A DNA stretch of 64,000 bases from Plutella xylostella (GCF_932276165.1 NC_064010.1:2294001-2358000), one strand, 5' to 3'; shown: positions 10,119 through 22,797, counted from the first letter of the stretch. Translations and numbers: made by a program. The notes: a model not told the origin generated them from the letters alone.

Positions 10119-11380
10119 TTTTTATTTATTTATTTAAGCCTGCCTGTAGTAACTTATAAAACAATATAGGTAGTTTAGGTAGGTATAACATGCAAATTAC
10201 AATAATAAAAAGATAAATAACATTAGCTACATTACTTAAATAGACATGCGATTAAATCATTATATAATTAATTAATTGTGCTATTCATTATTTAATTTCA
10301 TTTTCGATTAAATAGTATTTCAATCATAATTAAATATTAAAATAAATTTAAATATTCCTAATTACTAATAATTGGTAAGTATTAACATTAATCTTCATTA
10401 TTATTATTATTATTATTATTTCATTACTTATTATTATTAACTAAAATCTACAGGTGATCCCATTGTTGGGCAAAGGCCTCCCCCATTCTCTTCCAAATAT
10501 GTTTGTATTGCGTGAGGCGCGTCCAGAGCACGCCCTGACCGCTGAACTGCTCGAGCTCGTCGCGCCAGCGCACGCGGGGCCGCCCGCGCCGGCGCCGCGC
10601 CTGCCGCGGGCTCCACTCCGTCACCTCCCGGGTCCACCGTCCATCGCCCAGTCGCATCACATGTCCAGCCCATTTCCATTTTAGCCTTTTGGCGTGCCTT
10701 ATGACGTCTGTTACTTTTGTAATGTTTCTTAAATCTTTATTGGTTGTCTTTTCTATTAATCTTAGGCTCAACATACTTCGCTCTATCTTTCTTTGAGTGG
10801 TTTTCAGCTTGAGAACGTCTTTTTTTGTCAAAGCCCAGGTTTGTGCGCCATAAGTTAGAATAGGCAGTAAGCATGTGTCAAAGGCTCTAGATTTTAATTT
10901 TATGGATATTCGTTTGTTTTTGAATATGTGTTTTAGTTGCCAGAATCTTTTCCATGTATTGGCGATTCGCCTATTTATTTCCTCGGATTCATTGTTTTGG
11001 AAAGATAAGCTTCTTCCTAGATATATGAAGTCATTTACTGTTTCCAACGTCTCTCCTTCCAATTGTATCTGTAGTATTTCTGCGGTGTTGTACATGACCT
11101 TTGTTTTCTTTTTATTTATGTAGAGACCCACTTTGTTGCATTCAATATTGATTTCTGATAGCATATCTTGTAGTTCTTCTTTAGTACTTGCAAATAGAGC
11201 AATGTCATCCGCGAATCTTATATTGGACATGTACTTTCCATTTATATTAATACCTTTTTTCTGCCAGTTGCATTTTTTAAAGATATGTTCCAGCACTGAG
11301 TTGAAAAGTTTTGGTGAGATAGAGTCACCCTGCTTTACTCCTTTCTCTATGTTGAATTTTGGCCCAGATTGGTCTAGTTA
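10119..11380 (-). pseudogene. RTE-like LINE, 5'-truncated, with 13-bp target duplication
   Basis: The minus frame 11296-10448 (282 codons) has the RT box IRFADDIALFA, then LPILTYGAQTWALTKKD and the C-terminal RWRDELEQF region, all typical of RTE-type elements. Further frame upstream runs to about 11380. The 3' part (10447-10119) is non-coding, AT-rich and ends in (AAAT)n. GCAAAAAGGGTAT stands immediately on both sides (10106-10118 and 11381-11393), a clear target-site duplication. The frame of the surviving RT half is intact, which suggests a fairly recent insertion. Confidence 0.88.
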
Positions 11381-11430
11381 GCAAAAAGGGTATACTAAGC
11401 CGAAACCTACATGTGCAGCATGGTATATCT

Positions 11431-12019
11431 GTCGCAGGCATCTGGTTTAATATCCTGTTTAATTGAACCACTAGCCCGTTCATTGGATGACGCTACTCAG
11501 TTGTATGACTAAAGAACAACTCGTCAAGTGGTTGACTGTAACTTCCAACGTCTTGACTGAACTTCATAATAGCGAAGTCGTTGAATGGGATATAGTATAG
11601 CAATTTTGTAATGTCTGGTTAGGATGAACATGACCAGACAAGAGTCAACAAAAAGACTATGTCACAAAGCTCTCATCTCACAAATTAACTAAACAATAAC
11701 AATAAACGTACCTAGATATAGTTGTTCATAATTATCCAGTTTCGCCCGCGGCGTAATAATAGGTAAATCCATGTTGTCACACTATTTTAACACAAATAAC
11801 GCACTTTAACAATATAATTGCTCTTTGTGTCAGCTGTTAGCTGTTAGACGCCATATTTGTTTTATTCACCACCTGACTGATTTTAAGTCCGCTAACTAGT
11901 TGGACGTTTTGTGACGCTTGTACAATCAACGTTCGGCCTAGTCATACAATTGGATAGCGCCATCCAATGAACGCGCTAGTGATTCAACCAAAAAGGAGAT
12001 TGAACCAGATGCCTGCGAC
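11431..12019. mobile_element. 589-bp TIR element with 6-bp target duplication
   Basis: The TIR GTCGCAGGCATCTGGTTTAAT at the left is matched by the inverse (ATTGAACCAGATGCCTGCGAC) at the right. The arms stay similar for more than 100 bp (CACTAG, CGTTCATTGGATG, TTGTATGACTA). ATATCT flanks it on both sides (11425-11430 and 12020-12025). No coding frame is present. I could not assign a superfamily from a 6-bp duplication and these ends. Confidence 0.8.
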
Positions 12020-12314
12020 ATATCTAAGCCCGAAAATGAAAAAAAAAATTCATTTTCCATAGTAACTATGTTGGTCACGTGACTTTTTACTATGGACAAC
12101 AAAAAAAAAATAATCGCGTTAATTCATTTTTGGGCTTAGATATACCATGCTGCACATGTAGGTTTCGGCTTAGTATACCCTTTTTGCAACACCCTATACA
12201 AAGTGCCCATAGAGAAAAACGGGACTCGCTTGATATACTAAACTTTGTCAACTTTTTGTCATACGGGCTCGCAAGTCCACTAGACAAGGAAGTCTCACGG
12301 CCTGCCAATGCCTT

Positions 12315-12448
12315 AAGCTGCGTACAGACCGGCCCAACGAACGCCCAACGATGGATATTTATCATGCATAATACAGGGCAGATTGCAGCAACGAAATTCA
12401 ACGAAACCCGTTCGTTGGCGTTCGTTTGGCCGGTCTGTACGCAGCTTT
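12315..12448. mobile_element. TIR MITE, GCTGCGTACAGACCGG family, copy 2
   Basis: A well-preserved copy: GCTGCGTACAGACCGGCCC at the left, GGCCGGTCTGTACGCAGC at the right, with AACGCCCAACGATGG and TAATACAGGGCAGATTGC inside. The right-hand flank reads TTTAG. Confidence 0.8.
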
Positions 12449-13254
12449 AGAAAGAACCCGCCAACTCAACCCACTAAAAATATCACACGTAACGTAAGTA
12501 CCTACCTAAGTATATCTATTTATTTTATGTGTAGGTATGAACACTTTATTGCACGTTTAAAAAGTATAAAACGTGAGTAGGTAGTACATTACCTACAATT
12601 AATATAAGTAGGTACAGTGAATGTACAAAGGCGGCCTTATTGCCAAAAAGCGGTGAAATCCACCAGCTAACCTTTCAGTGGTTGAGGAATTTTAGTCAAA
12701 TTACACTTCAATAACCTTAGACAAGTACCTACAATAACTTACAAAAACTTAGGGACGAAAAAACTTAACCAACGTTAAAAAAACCCCGACATTCAACACA
12801 AAAAATAGCATACCATAACCACAGTCAGATTCAGATAGTTACGTTTTTCCTATAACACCCCTCGTTTAGCGACGGGGGTTAACAATACTTGTTACGAAAC
12901 CCTTCGTGTGTAGTTTCGGAACAAACAATACTGAATTACAGTGTAATTGTGCGAACTAAGTAACCTATTCGTTCGGTCGCTTTCATTCCATGTAAAGACA
13001 CGTGCTTAGAATATTTTTAATTTGTTAGTGCTGTGATTTGTGTTGTTTTCATTTCATAATAGCTTATTCTGTTTATTTATGTTGAAAAAATAAAGGGTGT
13101 GAAATGACATGCTCCCGAAAAATTAAGCCACTAGATCCACTGATGAACTGGTGTAACTGAACAACTTTTCTCAAGAAATATCATAATTTTCATCCCGTAT
13201 CTGCCCACTAATGGGTATAAGCCTCTTCCCTATCACGCCATCTCTTCCGGTATA
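12449..13254. other. Intergenic, nothing recognised
   Basis: AT-rich sequence with many TAGGTA-type words. No frame, TIR or tRNA-like head could be supported on either strand. Confidence 0.5.
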
Positions 13255-15382
13255 TAGGGTAAATCGTGGTATAACTGGCATGTGTCAGTAACTGGCACTG
13301 TGACTATAAAACTAAATATATTAAGCTTTTGGATATAGTAAGACCATCTTTGATGTGTTTACAGCAATCTCCAATTATTCATTGATATTATATTTTAATT
13401 TTACGTCGCTAGGTGGGTATTTTCCGGCGCTGGAAATTATCTCAGTCAAAGCGGCGAAGATCGCCAAAAAAATGCACGTGCGTTAAGTTTTTCTTAAGGA
13501 GACACCTAAATTTGTATGGCCTGTTTTTGCGAAAATAAATAAGTTTTTGATAGTGTGCCAATAACAAGGAAGTAGGGGAAAGTCTAAACAATATCATAAT
13601 AGCCCGATTCACTGTGATTTCAGTTGCTTTTGAGTTATATTTGAGGGTGCTAGTTACTGAAATGTAATTTATATCTTCACTTAGTAACTGGCACCCCCCT
13701 GCCAGTTACTAATATTTTGGGTTTTGTGATTTTAATTTATTTTATACCTTCTATCGACAGAAAATACGATTTAAAGTGCACTGTTAAAACCCCCAGTGTC
13801 TAGGCAGCTTTGTTTCAATAACTGGCACGGGGCTGCCAGTTACTAATCTGCATACATTTTTTTTACGCACCAATAACTGGCACTTACTGGTGCGGTAAAC
13901 ATTTCATTCATGTTTCTTTTCAGAAAAATGACTAAAATCAAGGCAATCTACTACAGTAGTCTGTAATTGTCCACTGCTGGACCTCTCACCAGCAGTGACA
14001 ATGCACTCTGTTCTCGACCTTCCTCATCCAGCCACTGCCGGTCAGCTTTATAAGGTCGTTGGTCCAACTGGCCCGAAGGTATCCGCCGCTACCCTTGCCT
14101 GTTCGTGGTCTCCACTTTAGAGCGCGTTTGCCCCACTGGTCATCGGTTCTTCGGCAGCTATGACAGGCCTAATGCCACTTGAGCATACAGAATTTAAGAG
14201 CTATATCGGTTACTCAAGTTCTCTTACGGATTACCTTATTTCTGACATGGTCCTTCAAAGAACCACCAATCTTTCCAATGCCCGCTGATCGATTGAATCG
14301 GTGGACCAGTCCAACCGTCAGTGTCCACGTCTATGATCCATACGTCATCACCAGTAAGACGCATTGACTGAAGACCTTTGCTTTCAGGCATTTTATGTGA
14401 AAATTTTACAAATCTTCCGTTATGCAGTCCAATCCAGTAATACATATTTTGTTTTATGCACCTTACAGCTAAGTTCCTTCTGCCTAGTCGAATAGACTGT
14501 CCAAGGTAGACATAATATACTGTTGCTGCATTAAGGCCGCTATGCATGTTACAACGAGGGAATTCCAGAACTGCCCAGGTCTAAATGGAATCAAAGGCTC
14601 TTGTAGTCCTTGAAGAACTTGATAGAAACACGGTTCGTGATGACCTTATAAAACAGCTTGAAAACATGACTTATAAACAAAATTGGTTAAAGAGCTTCTG
14701 AAGCTGTTCGAGGATATTAATAGCTTTCAGAAGAGCTGTACTAATTCTGTCTTTACCCAGAGCATGTGAACCTGAAAGCCGTAGAAACCTTCAATTTCCG
14801 CAAGAAATTTCAGCTTAGAGGCAACCTTCAACTTAGCCAGGTCACTTCTCTCAAGCTGCTGAATGAATACATCAAGGTCCACAAGCATTTGCTTTCTCCA
14901 TTTCCGTTTCCAAATCCAAGGGTTTCTCGATTTGTTGCATTCATATGGACCCACGATTCGTCGCATACTTGTACTGTCATTTTGTCGTAGAAGTCGACCA
15001 TTACAACGGTGATTTTGAGTCTTACCGGTACAGAACCTAGACAGCTAATTATACATTACCTAATATCAAATATATTATTGATTTTAGAGTACTTATTGAC
15101 CTAATTGCATGATTTTTTAAAAGGTGCCAGTTACTGAAACATCATGTGACAGTTACTAATTTTTACTGCCAGTTACTAGGTTTTTTGGGGGTAGTGGATA
15201 TAAACTTCATTAAAATCGAATATTAATCATATATCTTTAGCATTTATGCCTATAATTGTTCGTTATCTTATTGCCAGTAATTCAAGCCTACTGGTGCTTA
15301 AATCAGGCCAATACTTTATTTTTAATATATTTTTTTGTGTTGCTAGTCGCTTAAACTGCCAGTTACTAGTACTTTTACCCTA
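13255..15382. mobile_element. Unassigned 2.1-kb element with subterminal TAACTGGCA arrays
   Basis: The ends TAGGGTAAA (13255) and TTTACCCTA (15382) are inverted. In the left 650 bp the motif TAACTGGCA occurs repeatedly (near 13276, 13291, 13683, 13819, 13873), with inverse copies TGCCAGTTACTAA near 13700 and 13833. In the right 270 bp the inverse form TGCCAGTTACT dominates (near 15124, 15167, 15355). Such arrays resemble transposase-binding subterminal repeats. Minus-strand frames at 14966-14727 and 14547-14236 (103 codons, with DDVWIIDVDTDGW) may be relics of its protein; I do not recognise them. A LINE 3' fragment is inserted near 13970-14140. No target duplication longer than 2-3 bp is visible. 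Confidence 0.6.
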
Positions 15383-15577
15383 ATATGATTTATTTATTTA
15401 CTCAGTTATTTATTTAACTATTTGTGAGTTGGGGTAAATTTGTTTAACGTGAGGTAGGTAGGGGTAATTTTGTTATGTACCTATAGTCTGCAAGATTTTA
15501 ATGATTGCCGAAGACGTCGTGGTTCGATTCCCCGCAGCCTACACTTATAAAGATCATTTTGAGTCAGCAGTATATCC

Positions 15578-15724
15578 CCCTTATTCATAAAAAACTTACT
15601 GGACAATTTAGCTATTGAACTGTTTTGTCCCTCTCTGTCAAAGAACATATTGTTCTCTGTCAGAGAGTGACAGAACAGTTCAATACATAAAGCGTCCAGT
15701 AAGTTTTTTTATGAACAAGGGGGT
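15578..15724. mobile_element. Palindromic MITE, CCCCCTTATTCAT family, copy 2
   Basis: CCCCCTTATTCATAAA at the left, ATGAACAAGGGGG at the right, and the centre GTCCCTCTCTGTCAAAGAAC as in 6394-6542. TATAT words flank both ends. Confidence 0.8.
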
Positions 15725-16231
15725 ATATGTATAGTATGGGGTATATACATAGTCCCCATATGTATATAGGTATAAATAAAAACATTATTTTTTTTTTATT
15801 TTATTGAAGTCTATCTAATTGTAGATTGTATAGTCCAAGAACGCTAACTTTTCAAAGGGTTAAATATAGTTTTTTTTCTTTGATGGCTGCATCATAGTCA
15901 TAGTCAGTAGAGGGTCAGCAATCACAAAGATAGATAGATAGATAGAATATTCTTTATTTTTATACACAAGAACAGAATTTATAAAATTCTTATATACAAA
16001 CACATAGGTACAAAAAAGGCGGGCTTATCACTAGAAGCGATTTTTTCAAGAAAACCTTTGGGTGGAAGAATATTTATGTTCAAATAGGGTCAAGTGTACA
16101 AAGAATAACACCTACTTAATTATTGCGCTAATCCTAATATATTTTTGGCGTGGGCACATTATTTCTGTTTGCAAATAAAATAATTAAAATTAAGTTCGGG
16201 TTGTAGGACTACTTATTATTAATAACAATAA

Positions 16232-16472
16232 TACGTGGGGACATCTCACACACGGCAAGCTAGGCAGAGCCTGTGTTATGGGTATCGGACAGCTGATATA
16301 TCTACATAAATACATAGATAGATAAGTACATATTAAATATAAATATCAACACCCAAGACCCGAGTACAAATATCTGTCTTTAAACAAATATCTGCTCCAG
16401 TCGGGAATCGAACCCGGGACCTTCGGCATAGCAGTCAGGGCCACTAACCACTACGTGATACTACCGCCATAT
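16232..16472 (-). mobile_element. tRNA-headed SINE, family A, inverted
   Basis: On the minus strand: the head with GGTCCCGGGTTCGATTCCCG (B box), then GATATTTGTTTAAA, the CAGCTGTCCGATACCC body and GTGTGAGATGTCCCCACG. Same family as 3513-3770. Confidence 0.8.
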
Positions 16473-17404
16473 CAGTAATTTTCCATGGATCCACGGAGTA
16501 TGTCTCAGAGGGGGGTGAGGCAGTGGAGAGAGGTAGCGAAGCGGAGAAGCGGAGTATCTCTGTCCATAGACGCATAAGTATTAAAATAAAGGTAAGTAAA
16601 AGTATTATAACTGTAGTCAAACATGTCGGCCTAAATAAATAATTTAATTTTAAGTTGTAAATATTTTAAGTGCTTACTAACCCACTGTATTTTAATATGT
16701 CTACTAACAAAATTGGATCTTAGTTATCTGAATAAAGAAAATTATTATTATTATAACTAGGTAAGTGGAAACTGTTTTAGGTTAAAGTTATTATTTGCTG
16801 TCTAGGTACATCTATTTTTTATAAATGTAAACTGTTGGTATTCCATGAAAATTTTTAAAAAATGAGCTATATTTATAGGCACTACATACTTAACATTAAA
16901 GAAGAGGTATAGCTTAAAGCAATCTCTTAAATATTAAATAGAGTAAGATAGCTAAATGAATTTTATTAATTTACTGTATAAAGCCATTCTTTCACTAATA
17001 ATATCACGCCAATAGAACACGGGGGTCCTTCAAATATTAAAAGAGTTTAGGCAACACCCCCCCCCCCCCCCCTCCATGTGATACCCCGCGCCTCACCCCC
17101 GCTTTGGCTAGGGGTGCGTATAGTCGGATTAAAATGGATTGCGATACACAGCGTGTTATTAAGTTATGTATATCAAACGTCTACGCGTACTTTTAAATAA
17201 AAAATATGATATTAAAACTGACAGCGAAGTGTGTTTCATATATTAAAATAAGTCAAAACTCAGCGTTTATAACATTAATACTTAATTAGCAGTCTTTCAC
17301 CAAATAATTCAAAATCAGCTTTATAAATCTAAAACAAAAAAGACTCTTACTTTTATGCTACGACTGCACAGTTATAAAAAATCACAATCCCTTTTTTCTA
17401 CCAT

Positions 17405-17600
17405 TGTTTATCATCATTAGCCAATAATCATCCACTGGTGGACATAGGCCTCTCCCAAGGAGCGCCACAACACTCGGTCCTCGTCCTTCCTCATCCAACC
17501 ACTACCCGCCACCCGCCTAAGGTCGTCAGTCCAGCGGGCAGGAGGGCGTCCCACGCTGCATTTGCCTGTTCGTGGTCTCCACTCGAGAACTCAATTACTT
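17405..17600 (-). pseudogene. LINE 3' end fragment
   Basis: On the minus strand, GAACAGGCAAATGCAGCG...GACGCCCTCCTGCC and TCCACCAGTGGATGATTATT match the same C-terminal and 3'UTR segment found in sense at 34985-35200. Further fragments are at 13970-14140, 37115-37275 (minus) and about 60885-61005 (plus). The family is clearly abundant and always 5'-truncated here. Confidence 0.65.
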
Positions 17601-18005
17601 ATATTTCAATTCAAAATCATTCCCCTAGCTTGCCAATCCAATTCACTCCGACTACACCACCCCTCTTCCCTTATTGTTCCTAATTCGGTGTTATTACAGG
17701 TCGGTATGCGGCGCTTTGATCCGGCTGTAACCAGATTGGACCAGATTGAACCGGATAGCGGCAGATATAACCGGCTATGATTGAATATGACGCGTTTGTA
17801 AATGTATTTAATAGTAGGCGCGGAGGGCGATTGAAAGGTATATTAAATTAAACGGGTAATTGTTCAGTTTATTGAGTTTCGTTGTTAAGCGGCCTTTGTT
17901 GTTAGAAGTTGTTTTAAGTTCAGAGGGAATATACAGAGTCTTCTTCGTTTAAAGTGTGTGTCTGTTCAAGAAATCGTATTTGTAGCTTCCCAAAATATAT
18001 TAACA

Positions 18006-18206
18006 CTAGCTGTTCCCGCGAGCTTCGCTTCGGCTTAAAAAGTTTTCCCGTAGGAATTACGGGATAAAAGGTAGCCTATATTCTTTCTCAGGGTCTAGAC
18101 CATATGTATACCAAATTTCATTCAAAGCCGTTCAGTAGTTTTGGCGTGAAAGAGTAAAAGACAGACAGACACAGTTACTTTCGCATTTATAATATTAGTT
18201 AGGATT
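18006..18206 (-). mobile_element. Helitron-like short repeat, complete copy
   Basis: On the minus strand it starts CCTAACTAATATTATAAATG, continues with AGTAACTGTGTCTGTCTG and GGCGTGAAAG-type words read in reverse, and ends CGAAGCTCGCGGGAACAGC then TAGT. Start (TC-like) and end (CTAG) fit the Helitron pattern and there is no TIR. Copies at 18778-18987 and 22905-23096 have the same orientation. Confidence 0.6.
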
Positions 18207-18777
18207 ATGTTGGTGACCCAATGCTAACTCCTTATTATGATATTATTTATGTTTTTTTTTACTTTTATGTACTAATAACTGATGATAGGTATACTTACTG
18301 TAACTGAAAATCAAATTATAAAAGGTTTTCAAAATAGCATTCTTAATTTTCATGTCTTATAAGACTGTACCTACCTAAGGGTGACTTGCACAAGACATTT
18401 AAACGTATTTAAATCTATTGCTCGCTTGCTTTGACAGTATAGTGTCAGAACAGTACAGCAATATTTACATTTAAATACGTTTAAATTTCTTGTGCAAGAC
18501 ACCCTTAGTTTTCGTTTTATAAATACAAAAAAGCCGTAACAAAGTACGCCACTACCAACAAACACTACTCGACACATCACACGCCAGCTTGACTGCTGCT
18601 GTGACGTGTAGGGTGACTGCTGACTGCTGGAGAGCGCGATAAGACACGGGCTCATTAGCAAGCGCTAGAGTGCCGGTAAATGGGTGTGTCACCCTACCAG
18701 CCTGTTAGTGCGGCTACTTTACATAATAATATGGATTGTTTTAAGATTTAAGTACTTACCTAAGTATTTTATATTTT

Positions 18778-18987
18778 ACTAGCTGTTCCCGCGAGCTACG
18801 CTTTGCCTTAAAAAGCTTTCCCGTGGGAATTCCGGGATAAAAAGTAGCCTATGTTCTTTCTCAGGGTCTAAGACCATATGTACCTATACCAAATTTCATT
18901 CAAATCCGTTCAGTAGTTTTGGCGTGAAAGAGTAAGTAACAGACAGACAGACACAGTTACTTTCGCATTTATAAAATTAGTTAGGAT
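18778..18987 (-). mobile_element. Helitron-like short repeat
   Basis: Nearly the same length and sequence as 18006-18206, from TAGCTGTTCCCGCGAGCTAC to TTATAAAATTAGTTAGGAT on the plus strand. Confidence 0.6.
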
Positions 18988-20084
18988 GAGGATTTATAAT
19001 CAAAAACTTTTTAGTAAAAAGTTCACACAAACAACCCTTTTGATGACACCGAAAGCATTGCCACTTCAATAGAGCATGTAGACCGACGATAAGTCACGAA
19101 GTGCGATAACCAATCGCGATGTTTACTGACGAAGCGGCAACATGCTTAGTTGACTCCTTAGATTTACGATATACGAACTAGATGCAGTGTCAGTGCAAAA
19201 GTAACGAATATTTTAATGAATAAATGTTTATTTAAACAAAAAAAATCTTAAAAATGTTATGGATATAAAACAGTTTTAATTTATTTGGACCAGATTAAAA
19301 AACTATGGTAGCTGGGGTTCTCGTTCTCACACTAGGCTAAGCCTGTGCCGTGAGTAACCAGTAGGCAGACTGTAACATTTGAGAACAGGTGGATTGTTGT
19401 CAACATTTTGAGTAAGATTAGGGTGAAAGTAGCTTATTAGGTTAGCATTTAAGATACAAATCATACGGTTGTAATTATATAATAGTATAAATACGTAGAT
19501 AGAATATATAAAGTTCTTTGTAGTTATAATAGTGTAGTGTAGATATTTAAATGGAACGTCTCGGGCAGTCTCGGCGCTCGACAAATGACTCCCCACAGTC
19601 CCCACCTTTTATCACTGAGCTTTAATTTTGAATTAGTACGGTTAGGAGATTTGCGACTGTATTCATTGGTACAATAGGTTGTCATTAGGTTGAACTTAAA
19701 ACGGATTGACAAACTTGACAGCAAACAAAATAAAATGGTGACAGATTTTTGCTTTGTTTTTGTATGTGACAGACCATCGGCATCGTGTTAGTATATTGTT
19801 AATCTAAGGTTGGTTCTATTTCTATGTAAGAGTTGAACTGTGAAAACACTTACAAGGCCTTTGTGCGAAATTAGTCCTTACGACCCTGTAATTAAAAGTA
19901 ATAACATGAGATAAGGACGTTATTGGTAGATATTGAATGTTTAAGTACACTCGAGTTTGTGTTGTTCTATTGTACTTAGTGGGTAGGTACTTACTTACCT
20001 ACATTAATATATTGTTCATTTTGTACAAGGTTCTCCCACGGTCACGGCATGGTCAAGTAGGTACATCGGGATAAAAAAAAAACA

Positions 20085-20335
20085 CGCACTCACTCCTTGT
20101 ACTAATGTACTCCCTTGCGGGGTAAGCAGAGGTGCATTGCTGCACCCACTTTTCGCCAGAGTGTTATGTTAGCCCAATGTAATAGGGGGCGGGCCTATTG
20201 CCATTTTACGGGCACATCCAAGACCCGAGAACAAATATCTGTGTTTAAACAAATATCTGCCCCAGCCGGGAATCGAACCCGGGACCATCGGCTCAGTAGT
20301 CAGGGTCACTAACCACTATAGTGGTTACATCGGGA
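20085..20335 (-). mobile_element. tRNA-headed SINE, family B, inverted
   Basis: It has the same tRNA-like head as family A, with GGTCCCGGGTTCGATTCCCG on the minus strand. The body is different, containing GCCCGTAAAATGGCAATAGG and GGGAGTACATTAGTACAAGG. Other copies are at 27674 (plus), 38352 and 63660 (minus). Confidence 0.8.
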
Positions 20336-20887
20336 TAATTCTAAGTATTCTATTCTATTTTTAAAGATGCTTACCGTAAAACGTGCCAAAGGGCGATGCC
20401 GAAAGATGGACGGACGCTTACCTACCTCAGTACTTACATTTTAAATGAGTAGGTATTCGGGTAAGTAAATAGAACAACTGGGACATTTTGGGAAAGGGAC
20501 CTTCTGGAACCAGGGGACATTTTGGGAAAGGGGCTTTATGGACCTGAAGGATAGGAAAGCGTAGCTAGCACTGCCCTCTAGCGTTCAGTAGCGAGACTAA
20601 AACGCAGGATACGTTTGTTTCATTCAAATCGAACATTCGTCTATAGTTTTAAATTATTATTCGCGCTTCGCGAGTGCGAGTTTTTTCACCTATCGATAAG
20701 TGAAATCGAAACGCAAATTTGTATGGGGCGCGGGAGACACGCTACCTAGCGGTATGTAGCTGTAGCTGTAGTTCGATTTCACTTCTCGATAGGTGAAAAA
20801 ACTCACACTCAGGGCCCTGAGGTGACTCGCAAGCGCTGTCACCCGCGTTTCGCTGTACGGGAGCCGTATCGCCGATTTAGGGGTAGG

Positions 20888-21103
20888 TACGGTGGCCTGC
20901 GCCTAAAAGTATACAGGCGGAGTTTTTAAAATAGCGATCTCAAGCTCACATGCTGCTCAAGCACATCCACATAAACACCACTGCTACACACATCACACAC
21001 AACACGTCCCCGGATTTATAACAGATGTAGCTGGTCCCTTCATCATCAGGGATCGCTATTTTAAAAACTCCGCCTGTATACTTTTAGGCGCATACCACCG
21101 TAC
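20888..21103. mobile_element. TIR element with about 50-bp arms, copy 1
   Basis: Left GTACGGTGGCCTGCGCC, then AAAAGTATACAGGCGGAG and TTTTTAAAATAGCGAT; the right side carries the exact inverse, ending CCACCGTAC. The unique centre holds CATCCACATAAACACCAC. A right-truncated copy lies at 58976-59150 in the odorant receptor gene. Confidence 0.8.
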
Positions 21104-21512
21104 CTAAGTAAGTAAATCTATTTCAATTTAATTGAGTTACACCAGCTATTTTATTGAGCTTTATTACTTTGAGGGTCGTCCCAGATCTTATCAAAGGTAT
21201 GGAACATTAGCTCGTAATCCACCAATATGGGAGTAGTGTGTGCGTTTCACGATCCACTGTTACTGGATACTTCATGCGTGATCGTTTCGCCGGAACTATC
21301 GGAGAAATAGAGTCGTGTTTAGCAAAGCGCTCCGAACTTTACGAAAGACAAATTTTCATCGTGAACGTAAAGTAGAATGCATCGAGTAATTTTGTATGAA
21401 AATATGAACAGCACCTCTGGCGGTCGGTAGCAGAACTAAAATTTCCCTACAAAATTCATCGAGTAATTTCACGTCACGTTCACGATGAAAATTCATGCTA
21501 AGGGGTCTGTAT

Positions 21513-21912
21513 TAGGGCATGCAATACCGCAATACCGGGATCCCGTTATACCGGGCTTTTTTAGGCTATAAATAAAGCGATTAAGATTTAGTTAAGCCTT
21601 GTTATTCTGTGAAAGCGCACTCGTTCCGAACCGTTTAATGCAGTTTTCTACTGTTGACCATGCGTAAACAGACACCGGATGAAAAAAAAATCTAAAATTT
21701 TAACCTACTCAATTCTCGTAAAAATCTACAACAAAATACAGAATATGATTGCATTTTCCTGTTTTATTTAGATTTTTATGACATTTAAACACAGTATATG
21801 CCATTTATTACAAGAAAGTCTAATACCGGTATTAATACCGGAATCCCGGTATTGAGTTTTAATACCGGAACTCAATACCGGTATTGAATTACTTCCGGTA
21901 TTGCATGCCCTA
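21513..21912. mobile_element. hAT-type element relic with 8-bp target duplication
   Basis: The ends TAGGGCATGCAATACCG and CGGTATTGCATGCCCTA are inverted. GTCTGTAT stands on both sides (21505-21512 and 21913-21920), the 8-bp duplication expected of hAT. The subterminal region is packed with ATACCGG/CCGGTAT words, reminiscent of hAT transposase sites. At 400 bp it has no coding region. Confidence 0.88.
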
Positions 21913-22579
21913 GTCTGTATAGCGAACGTATAAACTTACCTACATCTCAATGACAAAATACTGTTAATGATAAGTACCTAACTTCGAAGTTGTTTTTTTA
22001 TGGACCCCTTTATTTTCATTGATACCTAGTTAGCCCTCGCAATGCCTTTGTGAATTACATTCGCTATAGTGAACGCTAATAGGGTTAAAACGGTAGCCCT
22101 ATTGTCAAAATGTCAACTTTTCCCCCGACGCTTTTTAACCTTTGTGATGATCGCTAATTTCTTTATTACAAAATTCGCAATAAAGATAAAATGGGTAGTC
22201 ATTTATGTAGGTGCATAATGCGATAAAGGTAGTGTAAGCTTGGGAGTTTATTGGAAACTAGTATTTATAAGTAAAGTAATCTACATAGGTAGACGGCTTA
22301 GCTAGATTATACAATACAATACTTTACAATAAACTTTATTTGCACACCATAAAAAACTTAAATCTAACTTAAATAACAGAAATGCAAAAATGGCGGTTTT
22401 ATCGCTAGATTATACCAAGGTAGGTACACTACAATACAAAATCGTTTATACATTTGCCAAAAAGTTTAACAGTAATCTAAGCTTGACCCCTTCTTTTAAG
22501 TACATAAGAAACTGTGCCGGAAGAGGTCACTCTACCTTAACAAAGTAATTTAACAAATTTTGACATAGTTATGACTTTT

Positions 22580-22797
22580 AAAGTGCCACAAACTTATCTG
22601 TTCCGGTGACAGCTCACGTAAATGTGTAATATTTCTTAATTCTATAAAGATTTTAAGTTTGCCAGGAGTGGTAATTCACTCTTGTGGTTTCAGTAAACCC
22701 ATCTAATCTATATCAATATATATAATTCATTAGTAAATAATGAGATATGGATCAATTTAGTTCGCTCTCACCGGAACAGATAAGTTTGTCGCACTGT
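22580..22797. mobile_element. TIR MITE, AGTGCCACAAACTTATCTG family, copy 1
   Basis: The left TIR (AGTGCCACAAACTTATCTG, then TTCCGGTGA) is matched by the inverse at the right (TCACCGGAA, then CAGATAAGTTTGTCGCACT). A right-truncated copy is at about 38970-39170. Confidence 0.8.

Larger units (their letters stand above)
10097..12196. mobile_element. CAGGGTGTTGCAAAAAGG MITE, split twice by younger insertions
   Basis: The left end CAGGGTGTTGCAAAAAGG (10097) and right end CCTTTTTGCAACACCCTA (12196) are inverted, with ATA/TA outside. The host copy is in three pieces: 10097-10118, 11381-11430 and 12020-12196. They are separated by a LINE (10119-11380) and a TIR element (11431-12019). Joined, the pieces follow the uninterrupted copy at 34587-34827, including the palindromic core GGTCACGTGACTTTTTACTA. 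Confidence 0.85.

Noticed and set aside
14236..14547. 103-codon ORF as a host gene
   Set aside because: It lies inside a TIR-bounded element and is probably a relic of that element's protein. I could not recognise it.
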